Shown here piece by piece: positions 46,853 to 59,130 of a DNA stretch of 64,000 bases. Source of the stretch: Uranotaenia lowii (taxonomy: Eukaryota > Arthropoda > Insecta > Diptera > Culicidae); assembly GCF_029784155.1 (NCBI RefSeq), contig NC_073692.1, forward strand, positions 423,212,305 to 423,276,304. Direction: 5' to 3'. Under the pieces are notes generated by a model that ran no database searches, had not been told where the DNA came from, and saw only the letters and a list, made by a program, of their open reading frames with translations. The first letter of the stretch is position 1. Every line of letters begins with the position of its first letter. Made by a program: the position numbers and the translations under genes.

Positions 46853-47346
46853 TAGAGTGTCCTATCCGGGATTTCTAGACCGGGGAAACAAAAAAAACTT
46901 TGGAAACTCCCGAATCCCGGGAAATGCTAAAAAATCCGGGAATCAATAAAACCAACAAAAACGATAAATTATTAAGAAAATTCCTCGATCTTAATTGGAA
47001 AAAATGGACCATATTTGGCAAGGAAAATGGAAGTTCTGCCTTAAACTTTTTTATTCTGATGAAAAATGTTTTTATCGTTCGAAAACTTAGTGTTAAAGTT
47101 AGGAACGACATTTTGCTAACCAAACTCTATCGATAGAGAAAAATCTTTCTCAGTTTTTGATGCAAGAATCAGACAAATTTATCGGTTAAAGCATTTAGTT
47201 TTTGGGTCTTGGGTTTTATAATCGCTAATTGAATTTTTGAGGCAATCAACAGGTTTGAAATGTTTTACAATTCTACAACCTAAAAATAAAAAAATAAGAT
47301 ATCGAATTCCCGCGAACGCTAAAATGGTCGGGAAATTGACACTCTA
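46853..47346. mobile_element. hAT-type MITE with 8-bp target-site duplication
   Basis: TAGAGTGTC at the left end and GACACTCTA at the right form the terminal inverted repeat, extended by CCGGGA-rich sequence. The flanks are the perfect 8-bp repeat GCAGGAAC (46845-46852 and 47347-47354). An 8-bp duplication is the hallmark of hAT transposons. The 494-bp interior has only short frames (for example 46900-47136) and no transposase domain. Confidence 0.92.
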
Positions 47347-47354
47347 GCAGGAAC

Positions 47355-50089
47355 TGAAGGTTCAAAGTTAGAAATTTCGGTCATCCACATATTTTTGAAT
47401 CCATCAAAAACGGCGAATCATATCATATCATCATATCATAGGGCGGCAGGGACTTTGAAAATTACTGGCTTAAAGGATCGAATGTAGAACATCTAACCCA
47501 CTTTGAATGTTGGTTACGGAAGCACCTTTTAGAATCCAGAGCATAACTGCTTCAGAATACCCTAGATGCTGAACAAATTTCCCTTACAGTTACAGATTTG
47601 ACATCAGTGTTGGTTTTGAATATTTCACATTTCAATTTCCACGCTAAACACAACGTACGACAAAGTGGCAAGCAACTTTGCTGAGACAGATACCTACTAA
47701 CTTTTCCGTTGAATGCACAAATAACAACTGCAAGAACAAGTTGATTGTTTTGACAAGTTTGAAATGTTTTTGGAAAGGAAAATCAAATAATTCGTTTTAC
47801 TTTAGTTTTCTTTGTAAAAATTCAAGTCAACATTTCAAATAAACCAAAAGATGAATTTTTAAATATGAAATTTTTTTTCAAAAAATGAACATCAGCTTGC
47901 TGAATAAGTCATTCCAACACTTCCACCTCTAACTTCGTTTCGCTACGTAATTTGTTAACACACTCACCCCCGTGAAAGTGGGTGTATGGTGTTACAACTT
48001 GATGTATGAAAAGCTGCCGGCAGCGCGAAGCTTTGGAACAACTTTGGAGGAGCAAAATAAAATAAAGGCGTCACTTAAGCGCGAACCATGTGTGTTGTAT
48101 ATGTCGGTATCTGTTCTACTCTGCTGCTGTTGCCTTCCTTTTCCTTTTTTGCCAGGCGTTTGCCAAAGTTTACAGAAGCCAGAACCGGAATGTTTAACAG
48201 TTTTAACATATTTATTTTACACTTCGTTACAGGGAACTTGCTCGTTTGGCGAGGCGACGTGTTTAACGTTTTAACCATAAATTAATGAAATTTACGGATT
48301 AGTTGGGTGATATTGTAGACAATTTACGGTTGTTTCGGCGGCTGTCTTATGTTGAGAGCTACACGAGACACGGATTTTTGTCGCCGTTTTAATTTTCTTT
48401 ATGCCTTTGTTTTGCTCATAAAAGTACTTTTTTAGTTGATGTTATTATAATTAGCTTCAGACACAGCTTTCTTGCCTTCAAAATATCGCTTATTGGAATT
48501 GAAAAACAAATTCTGATAAAAACTTACTCAAAATCCGAAACTTTTCTGGAAAATACAAGAAAACCTACAAAAACAGAGTAACGCTAATGGAATACACTCG
48601 GATTAAAGGCTTACAATCGAATTTGGTCTCTACATCATGTAATTATCCGGTATTGTTTTTATTTGCCCCAGCCATCGATTGGATTTCAAATGGCCAAAAC
48701 CACCCCATCAACAAGTGTAATCCGTCTGAAATTTCAATATCGGAAATGGCTTTTGACTTTGGGGGCCATCAAACAACAGTCGCTGATGTCGACCGGAAGG
48801 TGGAAACCCTTTTGATGGAACCGAAACCGGGAAGGATTCGAACGCCCGGATACAATTTGGCAGCACTAGTCTTGGGTTCTGATGGTTCCGATGGTTTGTT
48901 CTTTTCAGTTCGGGTTCGAGTGTGAGAAAATGGATTTTCCAACAAATTCACATCAAACGAGTCAAGCGAGGGAGGGATGCTGTTCGCCTTTTTTCTCTTA
49001 CGCTTTTCCAAACTTGGAAGGAATCGTTTGGTTCAAAAGTTTTCCAATAAAATAACGTATCGAAAATTAAAATGTTTTCGTTCCCTGCGAGGAAAGAGAG
49101 CGGTACACCTTATTCGATGCCTTCTGAGGCAGCATATCCCCATCTGATGCAGAAAAAGGAGGGGCTTGTTTTTATCAGGACTGAAAATGTATGTGAATTT
49201 TTATATTTTAAGCATTAGCAATCGCAAAACAAATTAAAAATGGCTTTTTCACTGAGAATTTTCAATAAAAATTTGGAAATTTGAGAAATTTAAAAGCAGA
49301 TGTGACTGTACTGTAGAAAAAGGAATCTAAGTTTATCGAAATTTAGTTTTAATTCAGACAACTTTATCAAAATTTGAAAAAAACAAAAGAACAGGAAAGT
49401 AAGCATGATGGTGTAAGCAACCCATTAGTGTAACTTCGTATTTGAGATATACAAATGATTCATGTTTGCATTAAGCTTCTAAGAAGTGTATTCGAAAAAA
49501 CAAAATTACAAACTTGATTTGTTAATAACTTTTGAATGCATGAATGGAAATTGATAAAATTTTCAGTGATGCTACCTTGTAATTATGAGCAAGATCGAGA
49601 ATAATTCAGGAATGTCCTAGTGGGAGTAGGGGAAGACGTGAAGGAAGGAAGTGGTGAATCGTTCAAGGAGTCCTAGAGAATCATCAGTGAACTGAAATTC
49701 AAATGAAAGTGAAAATTTTGGATTCCTTGGAGTAAAGAAGTTTTATCAAGCGCAATCAGAAAATATAATTACGGGATGTGTCAAAAAATACTTTTTCTGA
49801 CTGGTTCTACTAGCTGACTTAAAATCATGGCTCGAGCTCACTTCATTTTTACAAATTAAAAAAAAGTTGCCCATTGATAAATAAAATAAATAAAAAAAGG
49901 TGGTAAAATCGTGAGTAAAATAATTGGACCACTAGCGGGGAGATATTTTGAAAAATTTCGTAATTGATAGCAAAATGACCTCTTAAGCGGGTACCTAAAA
50001 GGTTTACAGCCAGAAAATTTTCGTTGAAATGTCTCGCCTGGATGTTCCGGAGATAAACAAGAGGAAAAGTTGGAAAATTTTGTGTCTTG
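47355..50089. other. Non-coding region, no recognised gene
   Basis: About 2.7 kb. A short ATCATATC run lies near 47415. Frames at 47972-48274 and 48587-48925 have no family motifs. A GTTCGAATCC word on the minus strand near 48840 lacks an accompanying A box. Confidence 0.5.
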
Positions 50090-50091
50090 TA

Positions 50092-51012
50092 GGGGGAAGT
50101 GTTCCTATATGCGCATATTGGGTAATATGCGCATACAGCCGATTGACGATATGGCTAGAGATTCATCATATCTAATCAGTGCAGATTGAGGGTAAAACGC
50201 TTTTAACATATGGCATGAAAAAATAAAATTGTTATATAAAGTCGAAAAAATTTAAAAATTCAAACAAGATTTTTGTCAGTTTTGTTAGAATATATTGAAC
50301 TTTAATTATCGTGCGTACAGATTCTGTGAACAAAAATTTTAATGGTTTTTTTTTTCTTGCTCATCTGGAAATCGGAAATTCAACTAATTGAAGCTTTTGG
50401 CAAAGTTGTAGATGATAAGATATTGGAATAAGAGACAGGTTCTGAATGCCCATATCAAGGCGGGTTAAATGCCTATATCAAGAAAAATAGATTAGTCTTA
50501 TAAATTTTTTACTTTTCATCATTGAAACTTTAAAATTACACTCAAATCACGAGCTTACGCAAAAAAAGAAGAACTCCATACTGATCTGATAAAAATACGA
50601 TATGAACAAAATATTACCATGAAATTTGGCCGTATGGCAAACCTAACTATGTTTTATGCAAAAGAACTAGTGATGTAAAAAATTTCACCAAAATTTCAGC
50701 CTTGACGTATGCTTAACATCCGTTTCAACCATTTCCAATTAAATAATATCAAAATATTGCAAGTGTTAATGAAATATAGCTAAAACATAAATATGCGCAT
50801 TTAGCCCGCCAGTTTCGGAAATCGGCTATTTTGACTTCTTTTAATATAAATTATTTTCACAAAAACTGTAAGAGATTTTAACAGAAAAATTGCTCTAACG
50901 GATGTAAAACAGATGTCCGCTCATGTGCATATAGTTTTCAGGCTCCTATCTATTCGAGTATGGGAGAAAATGAGTGCTTTCCTTAATATGCGCATATAGC
51001 CCGCCTCTCCCC
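50092..51012. mobile_element. TA-flanked MITE with ATATGCGCATAT motifs
   Basis: GGGGGAAGTGTTCCTATATG at the left and CATATAGCCCGCCTCTCCCC at the right are inverted counterparts, both joined to ATGCGCATATT, and TA flanks the element on each side (50090-50091 and 51013-51014). Interior copies of ATGCGCAT and GCCCGCC also occur near 50793. The length is 921 bp with no open frame. TA duplication fits the mariner/IS630 group. Confidence 0.85.
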
Positions 51013-52586
51013 TACTTGAGGAAGCTGATGATCCGTGGAAGCTGCAAATCAGTCATTATTTTCCCTGCCTAGCACTTCAATAGGTCTAACGAAGTTGAAT
51101 TTCTTTTTTGATTGAAACTGGAATCCTGCTATTACGCGAAAACTGTTGTGGAGTGATAAAAAGTCAAATATGTTGATTTTGAGCCGAAGGGAGACAATCG
51201 GATAAATTTGTCATAACTCATCAAAATTTTTGAGTTATTTTGAGAGTCTAGCTTCAGGAAACAGAAAACGTTATCAAATGATTTGAAAAAGGGTTGTAAA
51301 TGATAGGGGAGAATGGGGATACTTGATCCCCTTCTCTTATTTTCATCATATCTTTTTGGAAAAATTTAGCCGTCTTTTGCATTTTCTGACAGCGTGTAAT
51401 TTCAAGTTTATATGATCCAAAAGTTAGAACGATGCATGAGCTCGTAGATAACTAAAAGCATTCTTGTGAGACGAAAAAATATTGTGATATTTTTTATGTT
51501 GAATGAGACTTGATCCTTTACTAAAGGAGACTTGACCCTTAATTCAGGGTGCCCTTTACCTAGGCAAACATCTAGTAAAATTTGAAGGTAAAAGGTCCGT
51601 TGACTATTTTTGCTATATTAGTCCTCATTTCACAGTTTGTAAGTATCAGACAAAAAAATTTTTTAAAGTTTTTCTACTACCCTATGTTTATTGCATACTT
51701 GAAGGCGCTAATTTCCAGTAGATACTGTTATATTTATTTTTTATCATATTTAACTGTTAATTACAAGATAAACATTAATTATAGGACAAATATTAGTAAT
51801 TTCGTGATAATCAACGGCCACGATCCATTCAGAAAAAAATACATCTTTTCGGGCTCTAGGGATCAATTAAACCCATTTTGGACAACTTTAAAAAAAAATG
51901 AGAGTTTACTATTGCCTTGAAAATATGGCATTATGAAGTTCATATTTTACGATTGAAACATTGAAATAAACATTTTTACTATAATTTGTATATTTGAGAA
52001 ACATTTTAAAGTGATAAAAATGATCTTTAAATAATATTTTGTAAAATTCTTCAAACAACGTCCAGGGAAATTAAAAAAAGTTTTTCTTAAAATAATTAGA
52101 TTAGAGACTTGATGTCTTCATTAAAGTTGTAGATCTTATTATTACTTTGTTGAAGACACCTTCAAGATCGCATGAAAATCATAAAAGTTACGAGCATTTT
52201 AAAAACAATACAAGTAATTTTGAGTTTTTATTTAATAGCTTCTACAGTATTCGATTTACAAACATGGTATATTTGAGAAAGTTATTCAAATTGTTAAAAC
52301 ACACAATTTTGTGGAACATGTTAGATACATATTTCAACTAAGAAAGGAGACATACAACAAAATATCCAAATATTTTTTTTTAGTTAGTTATAATCTTAAG
52401 AGTTTGACCGTGTTCGTCTATTTTTTTAGGTGGGTTTTTTGGTCAAGTTATTGGCTTTCCATTGATATATAAATTTAACATCAATCACTCTTGGAATTTA
52501 ACCTCGCGGAAATGGCATGAGGCAGTTCCCAGCTGAGCTTTATCACAAGCCAGTTTAATATTTTGTTTTGCATTTTTGTTAACAGA
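51013..52586. other. Non-coding region with one orphan repeat end
   Basis: At 51305, GGGGAGAATGGGGATACTTG leads into ATCCCC and resembles the start of a further MITE (a GGGGAT...ATCCCC hairpin is visible), but I found no matching right end. The open frame at 51582-51920 is hydrophobic and AT-driven, with no motifs. Confidence 0.45.
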
Positions 52587-53080
52587 GTACCGTCAACTAG
52601 GGCAACATGCAACACTTTTCAACTTCAATGGCTTTTAGAAAACTCACGTCCACAGATAATCATACCCTTTATGCATCAACAGTTTTAAGGTTTCTTCAGT
52701 TGTTTTGAATAGCGATTTTCACTACATTTAGAAGAGGAGGTTACATGCAACAAACTTTGAATTCAATGAAAAAACTAATAACAAAATAGGTGATTGAAAA
52801 TTTTTGTGATAATTTTTTTAATGCATTAAGGCCATTACCCATAAAACACCTATTGTAGTAATTTCTGTTTCTGTTGAAACTAATTTTTACATTTTTCTGA
52901 ACATTTAGGGGTTAAGAATACTACAAAAAATTGTACTAGCTGAAATCATATAAACAAATGTTTATGTGAATGAAATTTCAATGTTGACAAATGCGTGATG
53001 CAAAATAATCGAACTCAAGCATATGAAAACGAGATTTAAAAGATGTCTTTCTAATTTGCATTTCGTTGTATTTTACCCCA
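52587..53080 (+). mobile_element. GTACCGTCAA inverted-repeat element, left half of a split copy
   Basis: Starts GTACCGTCAACTAGGGCAAC, matching the terminal inverted repeat of the copy at 57345-58120. From about 52685 to 53080 it aligns with the reverse complement of 57760-58120 (shared GCAACAAACTTTG, CATTTAGGGGTTAA, GAATGAAATTTCAATGTT and GCGTGATGCAAAA). Its other half appears to be 55050-55365. Confidence 0.75.
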
Positions 53081-54604
53081 GACAGGTAACTGAATTATAA
53101 GAATATTTATATTAGGATATATTGACAGTTCTACACGAACACTGGAGGCCTCAGCCCTAACCTCAAACCATGGGAGAATAGAATCGATTTTTGAGAAGGG
53201 CGCACGATAAACGCGATTTTCCGGTACTAATATCGACAAATGCGTCCTGTCGAAAAGCGATACACAGATGTTCGTGTTTTGGTGTTTTGGGTGTTCAGGA
53301 CTGCCAAGTGCATTGATATTTAGAAAATGATTGCATTTCTTCATTTGCATTGTTATTGAAAAACATTTTCATCAGTACTGAGAATTTGGAACTTTCCCGT
53401 CGATTTCTATTCGAATATGAAATTAAACGCACCATTTATCTACATGAAATAACAACTTACTGTATCGCACACTTAAACGATGTAGCAAATTATGTTGATA
53501 TGTTCATTTAAAACAATCAGAGCATGTAAGCGATTATTTTCAAAGTCAACATAGACGGGGCTTTCACTAATTTACTTGTTTGTAACAGTGAATGACTTTG
53601 TATTCGTTTTGAAGTTAGAAACAATTCTTTTTAACCTACTGTCGTGTCCTGCGTTTCTTTCGCGACCCGTAACGTCCTTCTGGTAAGTTAAAAAATGCTA
53701 AAAACACAAACGTCTAAAGCAAGCGTCGAAACTAGAATGGCGGATTAAGTTCCGTTCCTAAAAACTAGAGATCGTTTGTCCTTTTTTCTCACACCTTCTT
53801 TTTTACTCTCCCATATGTTTTCAAGCAAAAGCTCTCTCCCAAAGCTTCCAACAGAGTAAATGGAATCTTCGTTCAAAACACTGATACAAATCGCTTTAGA
53901 ATAGTTCAGGATCAGGTAATTTAACATCATATTATTTTCTAATTTTTCTCATTCACTACACCTACCAAGCAGTACATAAAAATATACTGTTGTAACACGG
54001 CTCGCAGGCGGAAGCAATTCAACGCGCACTTACTTCGAACAAGTCATCCACTGTAGGTAAGACCAACAATTTCGGTTCAATGGCCTCAAACAGAAACACT
54101 GCGATTTGGAGCAAAAGGCACGACAAAAATACGATGTGTTTATTGGGCAGCACAAGAACAAGTGAGTCGCATAATCGACTATTCGTAAACAAAAAAACAA
54201 CTTGGGGAACAATAGATTACCATGAACAATAAATCAAACTTTCTTGTATAGGTAGATATGAGTCAAATGACATTTCAAGAGGTACGACAAATTGGGGATC
54301 CTACATCAACTGGGTCATTTAAATACACCTCATCAAACATATACTTCAGATGTTTTGAATTCACCTTGAAAATTTATTAGCAAAAGATGGCTTGTCTTCA
54401 TCCATTCAGGAGCGTCCCGTTATTAATTCAAATGTTAAGCTGTTGATAGTTATAAATTTAATCAATTCAGAAATATTATAATCAGTTTAAAACAAGCAAA
54501 TACCAATTTTAGTAATGAACCTAGCATCACTGGTGAGGCCGCCACAAATCAAAATTGGAGGTTATGTCTGAGGCCAGTTTTTCGCCAATTCTATCGTCCG
54601 TATA
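53081..54604. other. Intervening DNA inside the split element
   Basis: About 1.5 kb separating the two halves of the GTACCGTCAA element. A minus-strand frame at 53051-53350 (99 codons) is less AT-rich than its surroundings and includes HLSILVPENRVYRAPFSKID. I do not recognise it; it may be a fragment of another mobile element or spurious. Nothing else is supported. Confidence 0.4.
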
Positions 54605-54606
54605 TA

Positions 54607-55047
54607 TTGCCGCTCATAGCAAGTCCGTCCCATTTGCGTTTTTGTTGAAATGAGAAAAACGGCTATGAAAAATCGTAAAAAGTTCAACGTTAATTCAGCA
54701 CTTGTGTGCGTTTTTAATCAAAGTAATCAACAGAATCTGTCACTGCAACGGCTAATGAAAGATTTTCGCTTTATAAGGATTATTTTTCTGTTTTGATTTT
54801 GTTGAAAATCATTTGCTGGGCTCTTATGGCAGTGGGACCGACATGCGATGATTTATGTCATATGGGACCGACTTGCGATCATTTGTTCAATGGGACAAAA
54901 TTACTTGAGGTTTTTTTCAATGTTCATCAGAACAAAGTACTGAAAACAAAGTTTTCTCTTGAAACTACAGATAAAATTACAATGATTCCAGCGATAAACT
55001 GAAAAATGATGAAAACGCAAGTGGGACGGACTTGCTGTGAGCGGCAG
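54607..55047. mobile_element. TA-flanked MITE, 441 bp
   Basis: TTGCCGCTCATAGCAAGTCC at the left mirrors GGACTTGCTGTGAGCGGCAG at the right, and the arms extend to about 45 bp. TA flanks both sides (54605-54606 and 55048-55049). Two internal GGGACCGAC...TGCGATGATT-type repeats lie near 54835-54880. There is no transposase frame. Confidence 0.9.
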
Positions 55048-55049
55048 TA

Positions 55050-55365
55050 TACCCTTATACAAAAATTTGGTGACTGTTCGAAAAATATTTTAACGCTAAA
55101 AGTGTTGGAATAAGATGAATAAACCAGTAAAAATTTGTAGGTCATATCTTCAAACCAATCCGCCGTACTGGGTAAAGTTTTTTTACGGCATCGAAAAATG
55201 TTAAAACTTGAACATTTATTTTTGGATTTTTTAAATTTTGAATGAAAATGAAAAACTTTAAAATACTAGCTTAAGATGTGAAAAATTATGTTATCATAAT
55301 TTTGTAGTCATCAAAAGATAATTCGATTACGTTATATAGATTTAAAACTTATATCAGTGCTGTGA
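55050..55365 (+). mobile_element. GTACCGTCAA element, right half of a split copy
   Basis: Aligns with the reverse complement of about 57390-57715: GTGACTGTTCGAAAAATA, GGGTAAAGTTTTTTTACGGC and ATCGAAAAATGTTAAAA are shared with small changes. It carries on the alignment where 52587-53080 leaves off. The terminal inverted repeat at its right end is missing. Confidence 0.7.
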
Positions 55366-55714
55366 TGAACAAATGTGTGTGTGTGTCTGAAATATGTTTT
55401 TTAAATCAAAATGAACATGTTCCAGAACTTCATGGAAAATATTGGATTTCGAGGACATACAAAATTGAGATTTTTGCCATTTTTTCATCACTGATATGTG
55501 GTGCGTAGTAAAAAAGTGAGACTTTGAAACTAAACGCAAATAACCCGGGAAACAAATAGGCATCTTTGGAACTTGTCAAAAAGTATGCAGTGCCAAAATC
55601 TTTTTGAAGGGTTGTGTGATGCATTTGAAAATAAATTAAAGAACAGCCATTCTTTTCACAAACTTTGAGAAACACTTGAATGATTTTGGTTCAAAGGCGA
55701 CATATTATAAATAC
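55366..55714. other. Short non-coding stretch with GT run
   Basis: Contains a GTGTGTGTGTGTCTG run near 55375; otherwise unremarkable. Confidence 0.5.
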
Positions 55715-57300
55715 CCCAAGTAACCATAAAACCAAAAACCCTTAATCAACACTATATTCCCATATATAACTCTGAATTAATGCTTGTGTTGCACTATATG
55801 CGTATATAATGCAGATTTGATTCTAAAAGGCGAAATAGCGGGCAGAATAAATGCTATCACAACATAGCCTTTAATAAGCATTACAAATGCTGAATTAGAG
55901 CACCATCAAAACGTCATTTTTCGCCAGCCGTATAAAAGCATAAACAATGCATACTTAGAACACCTTTTAATTGATTGATCATGATTGATGTGAAACGGAA
56001 ATTCAAAATAGGAAATTTTTCTTTGATTTATTAAAATGAACAAAAATTATCTTTTTTTGTTTTTTATTAAGCCTTTATCTTTCCTTGCGCCTTTACCATT
56101 TCGACCACTCTTAATGCTGAAATGGAAGGTGGAAAAACCCGTACTTCAAGTACTTTTCGGGACACACAACTTCATAGACAATGTATGCATGAGAAGGTTT
56201 GGAAATGTAGGTATTGAAAAATTTTGGGAGAAGACAACTGCAACTGCCCGCTCTGAATGTATTCGTTTGCTGTCTTGCTTACTCACACGCAGCAAATGAA
56301 AAAATCATTCTTGTTTACATTTGCGGGTTTGACGTTTCTACGCTTTATAAAAGCTTTATATAAGCATTACAGTATGTTCTAGTGCTACAGTCTTAATGCT
56401 TGTTAACTTTATATAGTAGCTCTATATGTGCATATAGTGCTATCATTAGTGTTAATTTTGGTTATTGCTTCTATGTATTAATAATGCTTATATAAAACTA
56501 AAAAGAATTATGAATGTTTATATAATGCAAGAGAAACAGTATTTTGCTTTCCTACTGCCTGCTTACTAACACAGGCAAAGGTAGTCCCGATGATAACTGA
56601 TTTATAGATTTTTTTCTTCTTTTTTTTATTTTTTTTTATTTGATCATATGGATTTTAACACCAGGATGCTGATTTATTGATATTTTCCTGGTGGGTATAA
56701 ATACCCAGCCATGTTGCGCTATATTCCTATAAGACCTCTGAAATGACTTGCTGAGGTAGGCGTGACACTTTTATTATTGGCGTCTGGGGGAGGAAGACTG
56801 AAATTTTCTGCATCGTTTTCTGCATCGTTTTTTTACTGTTCGGCAAAAAGCCAGCAATTGTTGAAAAGATTTGTAATTGTTCAAATTTTAACTTTAGATG
56901 ATCAGTTTCATGTTGCGAGTCATGTAACTCAGTTGTTTGGGTGCTAAATTTAGATTTAGCTGAATTTTTAGAACAACAATTAATCAAATCATTTTTATTT
57001 ATCAGCTTCAAAACTTTGACGAAATTTGAGCGATTTAATACGCCATATCATACCAGAATTTTCCAGAGCAAAACAATACCTAATTAAATCATTGTTTTAT
57101 ACAAAACAAGTGCTTTTCAGCATCAAACAAGTTCTTTTAAAAATCACTAAATAAGAAAGTAAAATTTTGAACCTCCGCACTGGTCGGTAGATTGATGAGA
57201 GAAATTTGACGTTTGAAAGATTTTTTTTCTTTTTTTAATCAGTCTTCCTCCTCCAGATTGGCGTATAGAACTTTGTACCTTCGAATTCGAAGACGTTCGG

Positions 57301-57344
57301 GCTGCATCGATACGGCTCACCGTAATGGTTCGATTCGATGCAGC
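57301..57344. other. Perfect 10-bp hairpin abutting an element end
   Basis: GCTGCATCGA (57301-57310) and TCGATGCAGC (57335-57344) form a 10-bp stem. It abuts the terminal inverted repeat starting at 57345. Possibly the insertion target was palindromic; function unknown. Confidence 0.55.
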
Positions 57345-58120
57345 GTACCGTCAAACGGGGCATCATACAACAGCGGGGTTAGATGCAACATTTATATAAC
57401 ACCACACTGAATCAATTTTTAATATAATGTATTGTAATAAAGTTATCTATTAATGATAACAAAATGATGATGACATAATTTCTCGCATCTAAAGCTAGTT
57501 TTTTAAAGTTTTTTATTTTCATATAAAATTTTTAAAATCGTGCAATGAATATACAAATTTTAACATTTTTCGATGCCGAAAAAAACTTTACCCGGTATGA
57601 CGGATTGGCTTGATAATATTACCTACAAACTTTTTACTGGTTTCCTCATGCTATACCAATACTTTTGGTGTAAATTATTTTTCGAACAATCACCTATTTT
57701 TTTAAATAAATATTTTCATAATTAAGTTAGGTGTTTTGGGTAAAATGTAAATCTTGTAAATCTTGTGCTTCCATGTGCTGGAATATGAATGTTTTGCATC
57801 ACGCGTTTGTAAACATTGAAATTTCATTCATCCAAACAGTTATTTTTATGATTTCAGCTTTAAGAATTTTTCATAGTATAATTTAACCCCTAAATGTATG
57901 AGAATTAGAAAATTAGATTTTACAGACCAAAAAAAAAAATACTGCAATTGGTGCTTTCATGCGTAATGGTCTTTAAGGCATCGCAAATTTATTCAATACT
58001 ATAAATTTTCATACGTGTTCATAAGAATTTTCATTAAAAACAAAGTTTGTTGCAAGTTTCCCCATTTTCTAAGGAGGATGAAATTCGCATGTTTTTAGAA
58101 AATTAAAAATAACTTAAGAA
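57345..58120 (-). mobile_element. GTACCGTCAA inverted-repeat element, most complete copy
   Basis: Its plus-strand left end GTACCGTCAAACGGGGCATC is the inverted counterpart of the start of the copy at 52587, so the family has terminal inverted repeats of about 27 bp. The body aligns, inverted, with 52685-53080 and 55050-55365 in that order. The other terminus near 58120 is decayed. No coding frame is present. Confidence 0.75.
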
Positions 58121-58294
58121 ACCAATAATTTTTCTAACTACACCAATTTGATGTCCCATCATCCTTAAATCATGCCGCTTTACATACAAACAGCATTCCT
58201 TAATGCCGGGAGATCTCAAATCGATGCATCTTGCATTAGAAATGTTGATTTAATGCTGATTAAGGGTTATGGCTTAATGCTTATGGTTACTTGG

Positions 58295-58654
58295 AACATT
58301 CATGCTTTCAATTAGAGTCAATTATAAACTTCAAAGCTCAAGAAATTTCTATCATATAAAGATACTTGAGTTTCTTAGAAAAACCAAGAAAATTTCTTTC
58401 TGTGATTCTTAAGCCAGATTAACTTTTAAACCCTTCGTTTTAGAAAAGAACAAGTTTGCAACAGCTTTTGTTTCAAAATAAATGAATTATCGATAAATAA
58501 AATTTTTAACGTTCGCATTATTTAAAACTATTCAAAATGATTTCAAGAAAAAAAAATTACGAAATTAATGGTTGATGCATAGTGTTGTTTAAAAATACTC
58601 AAACTAAAATCAAATTATTTAAAAAATGCGTGAATACCCTGAATTCTTGCCTAT
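58295..58654. other. AT-rich non-coding stretch
   Basis: About 360 bp with nothing recognised. Confidence 0.5.
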
Positions 58655-58875
58655 TTATAAGGTGAGTGCTCCTACTTTGGACCTAGAGCCTACTTTAGTC
58701 CTAAGATGTCGCAAACAGGAAATAACTCATTCTGTTTGCATCGATTTAAGACATTCCTATGCAAATAATAAACTCTGATTCTTTCATCAATTCGCTATAT
58801 AAAGCCATTTTAATCAAATCTACAGCGTTTTGAAAAAAAGTACTCTTTAGTTGTAAAACAGACAGCTCAATAAGT
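58655..58875 (+). repeat. Dispersed repeat, copy 2
   Basis: Homologous to 41345-41570 in the same orientation; the shared core includes AAGGTGAGTG, CCTACTTTAGTC, TTTAAGACATTCC and TTGTAAAACAGACAG. Type unknown. Confidence 0.7.
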
Positions 58876-59130
58876 TGGAAGCATATCGAGAAATCAGAGA
58901 AATTAAGAATAATTTACCTTATTGAACAGGTCAAGCCTTATTTTAAAGGAAAACTATGATTGCTAACTATGAAAAGCTACACGTAAACACAAAAACTTTC
59001 TTATTATTATGCAGCTAAGAAATGTGCTAATGAGGATAAAATTTGAGATATTCCAAAAATGGGGTGATCCTTTGATAAATTCATATAAAATATGTCGGAA
59101 CTCGAGAATTTTCAAACAATTTTGATTAAA

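Larger units (their letters stand above)
55715..58294. mobile_element. Element with CCAAGTAACCATAA inverted ends (2.6 kb including a nested copy)
   Basis: CCAAGTAACCATAAAACC and AACCCTTAATCAACA at the left are mirrored by TGCTGATTAAGGGTTATGG and TTATGGTTACTTGG at the right, an inverted repeat of about 45 bp. The interior has many TTAATGCTT / TATATAATGC variants. A plus-strand frame of 87 codons (56036-56299) has no recognised motif. The GTACCGTCAA element at 57345-58120 lies within it. No target-site duplication was identified. Confidence 0.7.

Noticed and set aside
48820..48870. tRNA or SINE on the minus strand from a GTTCGAATCC word
   Set aside because: No A box at the required distance and no cloverleaf pairing.
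57320..57345. B-box-like GGTTCGATTC as a tRNA relic
   Set aside because: No A box upstream; the word belongs to a 10-bp hairpin next to an element end.
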